Shown here: positions 52,765 to 61,204 of the stretch, piece after piece
How the letters are laid out: every line of letters begins with the position of its first letter
How positions within the stretch are numbered: position 1 is the stretch's first letter
DNA from: Terriglobia bacterium
Lineage (GTDB): Bacteria > Acidobacteriota > Terriglobia > Acidiferrales > UBA7541
Direction: 5' to 3'
Assembly (NCBI GenBank): GCA_020073605.1
Contig: JAIQEW010000003.1
Span: forward strand, 1-64,000
Length of the DNA stretch: 64,000 bases
The notes under the pieces: model-generated
Seen by the model: the letters and a program-made list of their open reading frames with translations, nothing else
Database searches by the model: none
What the model was told of the DNA's origin: nothing
Translations under genes and position numbers: made by a program

Positions 52765-52785
52765 TTCGAGCTAAATTCGAGCTAA
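52765..52785 (+). repeat. Right arm-type integrase sites of element 1
   Basis: Same paired TTCGAGCTAA units as at 41845-41865, in the same orientation, between the integrase start and the right core, 82 bases from it. Confidence 0.7.
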
Positions 52786-52867
52786 GAGAACTCGGTATCG
52801 GGCAATATCTTGCAACTCCTTTAAGTTGCAATGGTTTCAAGATAGCCCTTCGCCGTGGTGATCCTCT

Positions 52868-52883
52868 CCCCCCCTCTCCGCCA
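52868..52883 (+). other. attR of element 1 / attL of element 2
   Basis: An exact 16-base copy of the tRNA-Ser 3' end (CCCCCCCTCTCCGCCA). It is shared by the two elements: element 1 ends here with its integrase on the left, and the broken integrase of element 2 begins 137 bases to the right. Confidence 0.85.
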
Positions 52884-52936
52884 GAATTTTCCCATCACAT
52901 TGTAAACAGACGCGTTTCCGCTTCGTTTGCCATCCC

Positions 52937-52956
52937 GGTTACGAAAGCGGTTACGA
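52937..52956 (+). repeat. Left paired GGTTACGA sites of element 2
   Basis: GGTTACGA at 52937-52944 and 52949-52956 (12-base period), 53 bases inside the left core. The same octamer is paired near the right end (62370-62386). Probable integrase arm sites. Confidence 0.55.
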
Positions 52957-53020
52957 TTTTGGCGTCCTAAATCGCTGCTCCTGAGCAACAAGGCAGTAAT
53001 AGATTTCAGGAGCAAAGGCG

Positions 53021-53647
53021 ATGGCGAATGGTCGGACTCCAACGGTGCGAGTGTATGTTCGTGAGAAGGGTGGGAAAAGGAGCTTCTATCAGGCTCCGCG
53101 AATCCCAGACGTAACGGCATGCTATTGGCTGCGTTACGAGAGGGACCAAGGGTAAGAGTGGCAGCGCGTCGGGCATTACGATTTTGTTGCGAGGGAGAAG
53201 ATACTCCTAGAGAGACGGCTTTCGGCGGAAGCTCAGGGGTTCATCCTTCCCGAGGATCGATCCGCTGAAAAGGCCTCCGCCTCTCGTATCACGATTCGTG
53301 CCGCTGTAGACGCCTATCTGGAATCTCTACGCACAAAAAAGCGGCCGACGAAAACTATCAGTAGCAAGACCTACGAACTCGGTTTGTTCACGAGCTTCCG
53401 CAAAAAGTCATACATGGACAAACTCGTGAGCGCGGACATGCTTGGGTTTCGTGATTATCTGCGGTCCGAAGACTATGCCGACCCGGCGTTTTGCCGAGCG
53501 GAAAATTGTAGTTTTGCGCTCACACCTCTCACAGAATCTAATCCCACAAGACCCAAGCAAGGATTTGCCGTCAAAGGCTTCGGCAAGAGATGGAGAGCTG
53601 TGTCCGAAGGCAGTACGAATCCGGCTGATGTCCTGAACAAGGAATAG
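53021..53647 (+). pseudogene. Broken tyrosine integrase of element 2
   Basis: ATG 53021 follows AGGAG. The first 44 codons (GRTPTVRVYVREKGGKR, DVTACYWLRYERDQG) end at TAA 53153-53155. The same frame continues with WQRVGHYDFVAREKILLERR, ITIRAAVDAYLESLRTKKRP and YMDKLVSADMLGFRDYLRSED, an N-terminal arm- and core-binding domain of an integrase. The catalytic domain is missing: after about 53500 the frame is unrelated to integrases and ends at TAG. So there is one nonsense change and a 3' deletion, and the element cannot move itself. Confidence 0.75.
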
Positions 53648-54161
53648 GCGCGCCCGGAACTGCTCCATGTTATCCAGAACAATTGAGGCCGGAGCAATCG
53701 AACACTAAACCGACAAGTAGTATCAAGTAATCACATTCTCAATCAAATGGCTGGCGGTACCATTTGCCGCGGGCGACACGCACCCATAGAATCGAGCCCT
53801 AGGAGCCGCTCTTGTGCGCTCCGAACTGGCCACGAGTACAGTCAGTGAAGCGCCCCGGACACGCTTCCCGTTTAGGGAAGCGGGCAACAGTGTCTTCTCT
53901 TGCGAGTTTGGCTTTGCAAGCCTGATGATCCTTGGGCACGAGAGGCCTGCGTGGAGCGTATCTTCGAAGTGTGCTAGCTTTGGCCCGGTATCGAAACTCA
54001 CGGCATTACGAGAGGCCGACGCAAGCAATTGGCTTCGCTGGGTCGGCCCTGCGGCCACCACTTATTGATTGGCATGGTCGGAGATCTTCCGACGGCTGTC
54101 AGTCTCTATTATTGGCGTGGAGTACTCTTTGATCCTTAGTTCTAGGATAGAAGGAGGCTTT
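53648..54161. other. 514-base stretch without a recognised gene
   Basis: Open frames here have no family motifs and no good ribosome sites. One perfect 8-bp hairpin (CGCTTCCC 53862-53869, GGGAAGCG 53875-53882, 5-base loop) was noted. The promoter of the secreted-protein cluster should lie at the right end. Confidence 0.4.
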
Positions 54162-56000
54162 ATGCAAAAGGTTACCAGAAGATTCGACCGCGTGTTTGGG
54201 GCTGAGCGTTCAGTTCACCTCGCACGGTCGTATCGTCCAGCATATTTGCTCTCCTTTTTGCTACTTCTTGTTCCCCACTCCGCGCTCGCTCAATCGAATG
54301 CCGAGTGGTCGGCGTATAAGAGCAAATGCGGCATTGCCGCCGGGATAGCATATAGCGACTGGCAAGCCCAGGGTTCGCCCTGCCCCAACAGCAATTCGGG
54401 TGGTAGCGGTACCGCCTCTTCCGCACCTGCGCTTACTCCCCAACAACAGCTGGGTTTAGCTCTCGGACAAGCCGCCATGCCATATTTGCAACAAGCGGTT
54501 CACAACTTATTCTATGGTTCGCCTAAAACCCAACCAATTCTTGCACCGCCAGACCCGGCCGAAGAACAACGTGAACTTGCCGCCCAACAGCTGAATAATA
54601 GTGGCCTTTACTTGCTCAAACAGAAAAATTACGCTGGTGCGATCAATGAATTTCAGAAAGCCCTTGCCATTATTCCAAACGACTCAAACACACTCCACAA
54701 TCTCGCGTTGGCAAAACAACAACAGAAGGACGCTGCCGTGGCAGGGCAAACGAGCGGGGCATTGGGCCAGTTTTTGGGCAACGCTCCAGCCAATACGGGA
54801 ATTTTCAGTTTCGCTCAACTGACAAGTTCAACCGTGGCAAACCCGAATGCCTCCGCCCTGAGTTTGGTGAACCTTGATTCCGATGCAAATGTGGTGGACT
54901 TGCGCGGCACGACAAAGACATCCGTTGATCGGGAATCGCTTAAGGGTCAGCTCGACAGGGTTTTGGCGAACAATGCTCCGGCTTCCGCGCCACCTGGTTC
55001 GCAAGTTGTCCCGCCGCAAGATAAGGACATGGAACTACTTTCTACACTGTCGCAACCCGGGCCGTCTCAATCGCAGGTTGTCCTGCCGCAAGATAAGGAC
55101 GAGGAACTGCTTTCTACACTGTCGCAACCCGGGCCGTCTCAATCGCAGGTTGTCCAGCCACAAGATAAGGACATGGAGCTGCTTGGCTTCCCGCCGCCGT
55201 CGGGCGGATCGAATCTTAATAATGGCAAAGCCAGCACGCCAGCGACTGCCGGCAACGGTGGCAACAATAGCCGATTGAATCCTGTGCCGGCTTCGACGCT
55301 GAACCAAATAGGGCCCGCGTCCGATCCTTCATTAAAAGATGCCGTGGGCGACAGGCCCGCTCAGGCAAGCACAGGAGGCACCACGAATGCCTTCGGTACG
55401 ACGAGCAATCCATCGAATCCTGACCTCAACTCTTCTGTGCCCACGCCGCCGGTCGCAGTTCATAGCGCATTCGACCAACTGAGTAGTGCCGCAAATTCCG
55501 GCACCGCTGCAATCACCAACGCCAGAAGCGATGGGGCAAAAGTCGAGTCGAACTGTGCCCTCGACACATCAGCCTGCGCCACGTATGTGCCGGTTGCTGT
55601 GAACAAAGTCGTCGCCCAGACGCCCGGCGCCTCGGCGGACATCCAAATTCCCGCATATTTGACCAATAATCCGCAGGTGCTCGCGCAGATGCGCATACTT
55701 AACCTCTATAAACAGCAGGCCCAAGATGCGCGCACGGCCGCGGCAGCGGCCCAGGCAAAATTCGAGGCAGCGCAAAAGCAGGGTGTCCCCTCCGATCAAT
55801 TGAGTGTGTTGCAGGGGAAGGCCAGGCAGGCGGAGTCCAATGCTAAAAGTCTGGACGACATGGTCACGGTCCAGACTGGCGAGGTCCGAAATACGATCAA
55901 ATTCGCGAAGTTCAACACAGGCGGAAACGGCAACTCGACTCCCCAAGACCAGGTTCCGCCGCTTGCGCCGACGAATCCGACTGCGAATCAGAACCATTAA
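54162..56000 (+). CDS. Large secreted TPR/low-complexity protein
   Basis: ATG 54162 follows AGGAGG by 4 bases. The 612-aa product has a signal peptide ending LLVPHSALAQ (about residue 44). Residues 45-85 include two cysteines. One or two TPR units follow (NNSGLYLLKQKNYAGAINEFQKALAIIPND). A 24-residue repeat VVxPQDKDxELLSTLSQPGPSQSQ occurs about 2.6 times near residues 280-340. Then come Ser/Asn/Pro-rich linkers and a final helical, Ala/Gln-rich coiled coil (QQAQDARTAAAAAQAKFEAAQK). It heads the six-gene cluster; an envelope scaffold is plausible, but function is unknown. Confidence 0.75.
   Translation: MQKVTRRFDRVFGAERSVHLARSYRPAYLLSFLLLLVPHSALAQSNAEWSAYKSKCGIAAGIAYSDWQAQGSPCPNSNSGGSGTASSAPALTPQQQLGLALGQAAMPYLQQAVHNLFYGSPKTQPILAPPDPAEEQRELAAQQLNNSGLYLLKQKNYAGAINEFQKALAIIPNDSNTLHNLALAKQQQKDAAVAGQTSGALGQFLGNAPANTGIFSFAQLTSSTVANPNASALSLVNLDSDANVVDLRGTTKTSVDRESLKGQLDRVLANNAPASAPPGSQVVPPQDKDMELLSTLSQPGPSQSQVVLPQDKDEELLSTLSQPGPSQSQVVQPQDKDMELLGFPPPSGGSNLNNGKASTPATAGNGGNNSRLNPVPASTLNQIGPASDPSLKDAVGDRPAQASTGGTTNAFGTTSNPSNPDLNSSVPTPPVAVHSAFDQLSSAANSGTAAITNARSDGAKVESNCALDTSACATYVPVAVNKVVAQTPGASADIQIPAYLTNNPQVLAQMRILNLYKQQAQDARTAAAAAQAKFEAAQKQGVPSDQLSVLQGKARQAESNAKSLDDMVTVQTGEVRNTIKFAKFNTGGNGNSTPQDQVPPLAPTNPTANQNH
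55002..55184 (+). repeat. 72-bp in-frame tandem repeat in the large secreted protein gene
   Basis: Units start at 55002, 55074 and 55146; the third is cut after about 39 bases. Each encodes 24 residues with the core PQDKDxELLSTLSQPGPSQ. Units one and two differ at only a few bases, so the expansion is recent and the copy number may vary between strains. Confidence 0.85.
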
Positions 56001-56006
56001 GGATGT

Positions 56007-57188
56007 ATGAAGAAGAAATTCCTGGTGCTCTTGTGTGCTGGATTTCTGAGCGCGGTTCAGCTGGCCATGGCGCAAACCCCGTCGCCGCCGGTGGCGGTCC
56101 CTTCCGTATGCGGGGCGGCATCCGACAATGCCACCCTGTCCTTAAAAAAGGATCTGGATCAGCGGCATGCTGCATTGATGGAACGCTTTCAACAGTGGAA
56201 GTTCCGGGCTGACGCATTCAATCAGAAATACGCAGGGCGCGAATTTGATGCCGACTCGCAGGAAGCCAAAGGCGGCGCGGCGGAACAAGCGTGGCTCACC
56301 CAAGAAGCCCAAACTTATGAGCGCGCCGCCGAAGCCTTCAAGGCCGACGTTGACAAATTTATCGCTGTAGACAAACTCCGCATTGATCAACCGTGTTCTT
56401 CCAGAACCTACAAACCATCAGGCAACGCGCTGATCGGCGGTACCACGTGGATCGTCGGCTACAACGTGCAGAATGCTGACCCGCAACTCGTCGCCAAAGA
56501 ACGGGAAATGCTGGCCCAGCAGATGAGGTTGGCCGGCCCCGGCCATCCATACTCCGATAGCGTCGACTTCAACCGCTACAACTTCGTGCTCGGCATTGCC
56601 GCCTCAACCGGCGGGCTTAGGGACCTGAGCACACGCGTCGTTTTTGATGAGTTGACTAACGGGCAGTTTTCGGCAGAGGAACAGCAAGCGTACAACTCTC
56701 TGAAAGACCGTCAGTTTAATGAGCTGGCGTGCCATAGCAATGGCGCCATGATCTGCCTTGCCGCTCTCGAGAATAAGGACGTGATTGCCGATCACGTCGT
56801 GCTCTACGGGCCGCAAATCACAATGGAGAGCCTGGGGATGTGGGATGAGCTGGTTCGTTCCGGACGGGTGAAGTCGGTGCAGATATACATCAACCAGAGC
56901 GATCCTGTTCCGCCATTTTCATTGCTCGTAGGCGGCGGCTCCCTGGACGCCGCAGCGTTGAGCACGCTGGCGATGTTCAAGCCGCCAACCATTACCCGCG
57001 TCATTAACGAGACGAGTCCGCGACTTACGGTTCGCACGTTCTCCTGCGGCGACGGCGCACCGGCGCTAAGTTGCCATGCCATGACGGCCTACGAGGCGAG
57101 AGTCAACTACAAGCCGAAACCGTTGCAAGGGGCGGTTCCCGGCACTACTTTCGGCGGCCGCGGCTCCGCCGAACCACCACCGCCATGA
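56007..57188 (+). CDS. Secreted alpha/beta-hydrolase-like protein
   Basis: ATG 56007 follows AAGGA by 3 bases, 6 bases after the previous stop. The 393-aa product has a signal peptide ending VQLAMAQ. Residues 45-130 are helical (DLDQRHAALMERFQQWKFRAD). In the C-terminal half, ELACHSNGAMICLAALEN resembles a nucleophile elbow (Ser in C-H-S-N-G), preceded by NSLKDRQF and followed by the strand HVVLYGPQIT. A later Asp (INQSDPVPP) and His (ALSCHAMTAY) could complete a triad. Lipase or esterase activity is an inference. Confidence 0.65.
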   Translation: MKKKFLVLLCAGFLSAVQLAMAQTPSPPVAVPSVCGAASDNATLSLKKDLDQRHAALMERFQQWKFRADAFNQKYAGREFDADSQEAKGGAAEQAWLTQEAQTYERAAEAFKADVDKFIAVDKLRIDQPCSSRTYKPSGNALIGGTTWIVGYNVQNADPQLVAKEREMLAQQMRLAGPGHPYSDSVDFNRYNFVLGIAASTGGLRDLSTRVVFDELTNGQFSAEEQQAYNSLKDRQFNELACHSNGAMICLAALENKDVIADHVVLYGPQITMESLGMWDELVRSGRVKSVQIYINQSDPVPPFSLLVGGGSLDAAALSTLAMFKPPTITRVINETSPRLTVRTFSCGDGAPALSCHAMTAYEARVNYKPKPLQGAVPGTTFGGRGSAEPPPP

Positions 57189-58933
57189 AAACTCCTCGTT
57201 ATCAACTCCGCCTGCTGGTCTGCCTGGTTTGCTTAAGCTTCGTACTGCCGCTTGCTGCCCTAGCGCAAACGCCGGCCAACGCGCCCGCTGATGCCAATGC
57301 AGCGGCGGCAAAAACAACGCTGACCGGCCAGGCACCGGACGACGTGATGAAAAGACTCTCCGACTTGGTTCGCGCCGGCAAATACGCGGAAGCGGAACAG
57401 AGCGTGACCGCGCTTTTGATACTCTATCCCGACGATCAGCGATTGATTAAAGCCAAGGCGCTGTTGGACAAAGCTCTCGCGTCCCCCAAGCCAGCAGACC
57501 CTGCGGCAAGCAGGAATCCACCAGCAAGCAATGTGGCATCTGCTCAACCTGCGTTCAACGGGAATGCCGAACCGTTTACTGGAATGGATAAAGTTGACTA
57601 CAACGCCCTAATCGAACTGGCAAGGGAGGCGCAGCAGAACACGGATTTGGAACAACAAAAGGCGTCGCTGAAGCAGTTCATGGATCAGAGCAGTTTATTT
57701 TTGCAGAAGCATCCAGACCAGATGCTGCTCTGGCAACTTCGTGCAGCGTCAGCGATTAGCCTAAATGATCCGATGGCAGGCTATGAAGCAGGACAGAAAC
57801 TTCTCGCGATGGGCGCAGCGGACAGGAACGACCTGAACCTGCAACGCTTGTTAGCGCAACTCAAAAACAAAGGCTGGCTGGACGAGGAATGGGCGGAAAA
57901 GATCAAAAAACAGTTGGAGTTAACAAAGAAATACGGCTGGATGCTGGGAACTTGGAGTGAGACTTTCACTTCCACTTGGAAGAAGGATACTGGTAGTCGT
58001 CGCTATCGTGAAATATATAATACTGGTAGCACCAAATATGAACATAGCGAAGAATTTCAACTTTCCAAATCATCCGCAGTCATTGAGGCCTATGACGTCA
58101 ATGCGGGTGTCAAAAGTGCAGAACCTCGCTATAGGGGCACCCTCGTTGATTCAGGGGAAATGCATTGGGAGGGGCTGGACGTCCTGAATGAACGACATGT
58201 TGGAGGGCACCCAGGATCGGAACAATGGGAACAAGCAACTTCCTGTGAAATCGACGAACATAAAAGAACAATGACGTTGGTTTTTGTCTCCTGGAACGAT
58301 CAAAAAGACCCGAACGCGAGCCGACCGGAAATTCATCTCTTCACAAAAAGTGACCTCATGCGCGTGCTGGGCGAGGACGCTCCAGAACCTACCACACCAG
58401 CCGTACACAATTCAGCAGTCATTAACAACCAAGTGCCTCATGCAGGACCCGTGTCGGAACCTGTAGTACAAGGTTCTGCTCTCACGAACGCTCCCACGCG
58501 AGAACCCTCCGAAGCGGCCGTACACAGTTCGGCGTCCCTCAACGTTGCTGTGTCTTCAGAATCGCCACATTCAGCGGATACAGAAACAGCGATCCTGCAT
58601 GTCTATCGCTTGAAGCACTTTTACGGAAGTGCGACAAGCTACGGTGTCTACATCGATGGCAAGAAGATTATCCCGATCAGGAATGCGCAAACAATCCGGA
58701 TGCTTCTCGCGGCTGGTAAGCACTCGATTTCAGTGTCTGAAAAGGGGGCAAAGACTAGAAAACCAATCAATGATTTCGATATGGTAGCCGGGAAAGAGTA
58801 TTGGGTCCGGGTTGATTTAGGGGTCGGATTCCCGATGGGTTACTTTATTGTTTCTTTGGTGCCGGACGATCAAGCGGGGGCAGAGTCCAGGCAACTGGAA
58901 CAAATCAAAATGGTTGACCTGTCGAAGAACTAG
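57185..58933 (+). CDS. Modular secreted paralogue A (shared module plus DUF2846-like C-terminus)
   Basis: ATG 57185 overlaps the previous stop (ATGA). The 582-aa product has a signal peptide ending LAALAQ. The shared module has two parts: APDDVMKRLSDLVRAGKYAEAE with YPDDQRLIKAKALLDKALAS (about residues 49-103), and VDYNALIELAREAQQNTDLEQ to LLAQLKNKGWLDEE (about 133-240). A private region with WMLGTWSETFTSTWKK follows (about 255-395), then repeats of VxNSAVxN-type spacers. The end (ILHVYRLKHFYGSATSYGVY, GKHSISVSEKG, YWVRVDLGVG) resembles DUF2846. Confidence 0.75.
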   Translation: MKTPRYQLRLLVCLVCLSFVLPLAALAQTPANAPADANAAAAKTTLTGQAPDDVMKRLSDLVRAGKYAEAEQSVTALLILYPDDQRLIKAKALLDKALASPKPADPAASRNPPASNVASAQPAFNGNAEPFTGMDKVDYNALIELAREAQQNTDLEQQKASLKQFMDQSSLFLQKHPDQMLLWQLRAASAISLNDPMAGYEAGQKLLAMGAADRNDLNLQRLLAQLKNKGWLDEEWAEKIKKQLELTKKYGWMLGTWSETFTSTWKKDTGSRRYREIYNTGSTKYEHSEEFQLSKSSAVIEAYDVNAGVKSAEPRYRGTLVDSGEMHWEGLDVLNERHVGGHPGSEQWEQATSCEIDEHKRTMTLVFVSWNDQKDPNASRPEIHLFTKSDLMRVLGEDAPEPTTPAVHNSAVINNQVPHAGPVSEPVVQGSALTNAPTREPSEAAVHSSASLNVAVSSESPHSADTETAILHVYRLKHFYGSATSYGVYIDGKKIIPIRNAQTIRMLLAAGKHSISVSEKGAKTRKPINDFDMVAGKEYWVRVDLGVGFPMGYFIVSLVPDDQAGAESRQLEQIKMVDLSKN

Positions 58934-58978
58934 AGCATTGTCCAGCTTTCTGCATACCGAAGGGAGTATTGAAACCCG

Positions 58979-60058
58979 ATGAGAGTTCTTTCAGACTCTA
59001 TCATCTCTGGACTATTTCTTGGCGTGATTGCTGTTGCGCCGCTCAACGCGCAAACGGTGACCAGGGCACCTGCTGATGCCAATGCAACGGCGGTAAATAA
59101 AATGCCTGCAAATACAACGCCGACTGGCCAGGCGCCGGACGACGTGATGAAGAAAATCTCCGACTTGGTTCACGCCGGCAAATACGCGGAAGCGCAGCAC
59201 CTAACATCAGGTTTGTTGGCGGCATATCCCGACGATCAACGGCTTATCAAAGCCAAGGCGCTGTTGGACAAAGCCCTCGCGTCCTCGAAGTCGGCAGACC
59301 CTGCGGCAAGCAGCAATCCACCGGGAAGCGATGTTGTACCTGCTCCACTTGCGGCGAACGCGAATGCCGAACCACTTACAGGGATGGAGAGGGTCGATTA
59401 CGACGCCCTGATCGAGTTGGCGCGGCAGGCGCAGCAGAACACCGATTTGGGGCAACAGAAGAAATTGCTGCAACAATTCATGGACCGGAGTGCCTCATTC
59501 GTACAGAAACATCCGAACGAAATGTTGTTGTGGGAGGTTCGCGCGGCCAGCGCAATCAGCCTGGACGACCCGATTGCAGGTTACGAAGCCGGTCGAAGAC
59601 TTCTGGCGGCGGATGCGGTTGACAGCGGCGACGCGCACATGCACCAGTTGCTTGCGCAACTGAATCTGAAGGGGTGGTTGGATGAGGAGAAGCATCAGGC
59701 CATCGAACGGGAGGCGCAACAGGCCACGTGGACCGACCCCGCAACGGGTTACATCTGGACGAAGCAGGACAACGGTAGTGATGTCGATTGGAGCCAGGCC
59801 AAGGATTATTGCAGCAACCTGCGCCTTGCGGGCTACGCGACCTGGCAACTGCCGACGACTGAAGAGCTCGGGGCAATCAATGACCAGGTCATCAAGGGCG
59901 GCATCAAGCTTTCCAGTAAGGCTAACCTTACATGGAGCAGCCGTGTGCGCAATCCTTCTGGCGAGCCCTGCTACTTCATGTTCGACCAGCGGGGGTCTCA
60001 CTGCGCAACCAATAGACGCTTCGTACGTGTCTTATGTATACGGCGTCCCGCACAATAA
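58979..60058 (+). CDS. Modular secreted paralogue B (shared module plus DUF1566/Lcl-like domain)
   Basis: A 359-aa exported protein, signal peptide ending AVAPLNAQ. It carries the shared module (APDDVMKKISDLVHAGKYAEAQ, YPDDQRLIKAKALLDKALAS, VDYDALIELARQAQQNTDLGQ, LNLKGWLDEE). The C-terminus (about residues 250-355) is a DUF1566/Lcl_C domain: ATWTDPATGYIWTKQDNGSD, WSQAKDYCSNLRLAGYATW, QLPTTEELGAIND. That C-type-lectin-like family is found in exported and surface proteins. Two conserved Cys (CYFMFD and HCATN) could form a disulfide. It starts 45 bases after paralogue A. Confidence 0.8.
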   Translation: MRVLSDSIISGLFLGVIAVAPLNAQTVTRAPADANATAVNKMPANTTPTGQAPDDVMKKISDLVHAGKYAEAQHLTSGLLAAYPDDQRLIKAKALLDKALASSKSADPAASSNPPGSDVVPAPLAANANAEPLTGMERVDYDALIELARQAQQNTDLGQQKKLLQQFMDRSASFVQKHPNEMLLWEVRAASAISLDDPIAGYEAGRRLLAADAVDSGDAHMHQLLAQLNLKGWLDEEKHQAIEREAQQATWTDPATGYIWTKQDNGSDVDWSQAKDYCSNLRLAGYATWQLPTTEELGAINDQVIKGGIKLSSKANLTWSSRVRNPSGEPCYFMFDQRGSHCATNRRFVRVLCIRRPAQ

Positions 60059-60096
60059 TGAATCGCATGCACCACACCAGACTGGAGTTTAGACAC

Positions 60097-61191
60097 GTGA
60101 AACTTATCATCCTCGGATTGTTTCTTGCCTTGAGTTGTCTTCCGCCGCTTTATGCGCAAACACTCGCAAATGCACCATCCGCTAATACCAACGCTGCGGA
60201 GGACGTGGCAAGCCCAGCACCGGCCGGCCATGCACCGGATGAAGTGATGAAAAGACTTTCCGACTTGGTTCACGGTGGTAAGTACGCAGAAGCGCAACAG
60301 TTGACGACGGGCTTGTTGCTGGCTTATCCCGACGACCAGCGCCTCATCAAGGCCAAGGCGCTTTTGGAGAAATCGCTTGCCGCGGCTTCAGCAAATGCAA
60401 CTCCGGCCAGCAATCAGCCAACAAGCAACATGGCACCTGCTCCACCAGCAACGGGCACGACTGCCGAACAGTTTACAGGGATGGATAAGGTGGATTACAA
60501 CGCCCTCATCGAACTGGCGCGGCAGGCACAACAGACCACAGACCTGGAACAACAAACGACACTTCTAAAGCAGTTTATGAAGGACAGTGATTTGTTTTTG
60601 CAGAAGCACCCGACCGAAATGCTGCTCTGGCAGCTTCGCGCTGCATCAGCGATTAGTCTGAATGACCTGGTGGCGGGATACGATGCTGGGCAGAAACTTC
60701 TTGCGATGGGCGCATCGGAAAGCAACGACGCAAACCTGCAACGCCTGTTAGCGCAACTCAAGAACAAGGGATGGCTCGACAAAAAGGTCGTAACAGAATT
60801 CCAGGACAAGGCGCAAACGGATAGGTATACCTTCCTGGGGGAGCATCAAGGGACTTGGCATACGTTTCGTGGGCGTTTGACCCTGAATGATAACGACGCT
60901 ATCTACGAAGGTACAGATGGAACCATCCGATTTTCCCGCAATGAGATCCGTGAGATCAGCCAATTCCATTACGGAGTGAAGTTCTTTATCAAGAATGGCA
61001 AGGATTTCTGGTTTTTTCCCTACTATGAATCTGACAAGGTCATTTATAGGAATGATAAGAATGGCCGGAATGAACATGAATTCATGTTAAAAAAGGAAGC
61101 GCTTCTGCTGGATGCAATAGTCGCAAGGTGGGGGTTTGTGTCGACCGGGTCTAATGACTGGAATCGAACTTTGAAGCCACCTACTCCATGA
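60097..61191 (+). CDS. Modular secreted paralogue C (shared module plus private C-terminus)
   Basis: GTG 60097, with GGAG 9 bases upstream, gives 364 aa; an ATG at 60058 overlapping the previous TAA (TAATG) would add 13 residues. The signal peptide ends SCLPPLYAQ. The shared module is complete (APDEVMKRLSDLVHGGKYAEAQ, VDYNALIELARQAQQTTDLEQ, LLAQLKNKGWLDKK). The C-terminal 115 residues are unrelated to A or B: GTWHTFRGRLTLNDNDAIYEGTDGTIRFSRNEI and VKFFIKNGKDFWFFPYYESDKVIY suggest a small PH-like beta domain. Confidence 0.75.
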   Translation: MKLIILGLFLALSCLPPLYAQTLANAPSANTNAAEDVASPAPAGHAPDEVMKRLSDLVHGGKYAEAQQLTTGLLLAYPDDQRLIKAKALLEKSLAAASANATPASNQPTSNMAPAPPATGTTAEQFTGMDKVDYNALIELARQAQQTTDLEQQTTLLKQFMKDSDLFLQKHPTEMLLWQLRAASAISLNDLVAGYDAGQKLLAMGASESNDANLQRLLAQLKNKGWLDKKVVTEFQDKAQTDRYTFLGEHQGTWHTFRGRLTLNDNDAIYEGTDGTIRFSRNEIREISQFHYGVKFFIKNGKDFWFFPYYESDKVIYRNDKNGRNEHEFMLKKEALLLDAIVARWGFVSTGSNDWNRTLKPPTP

Positions 61192-61204
61192 CAAGGTGTC
61201 TTCC

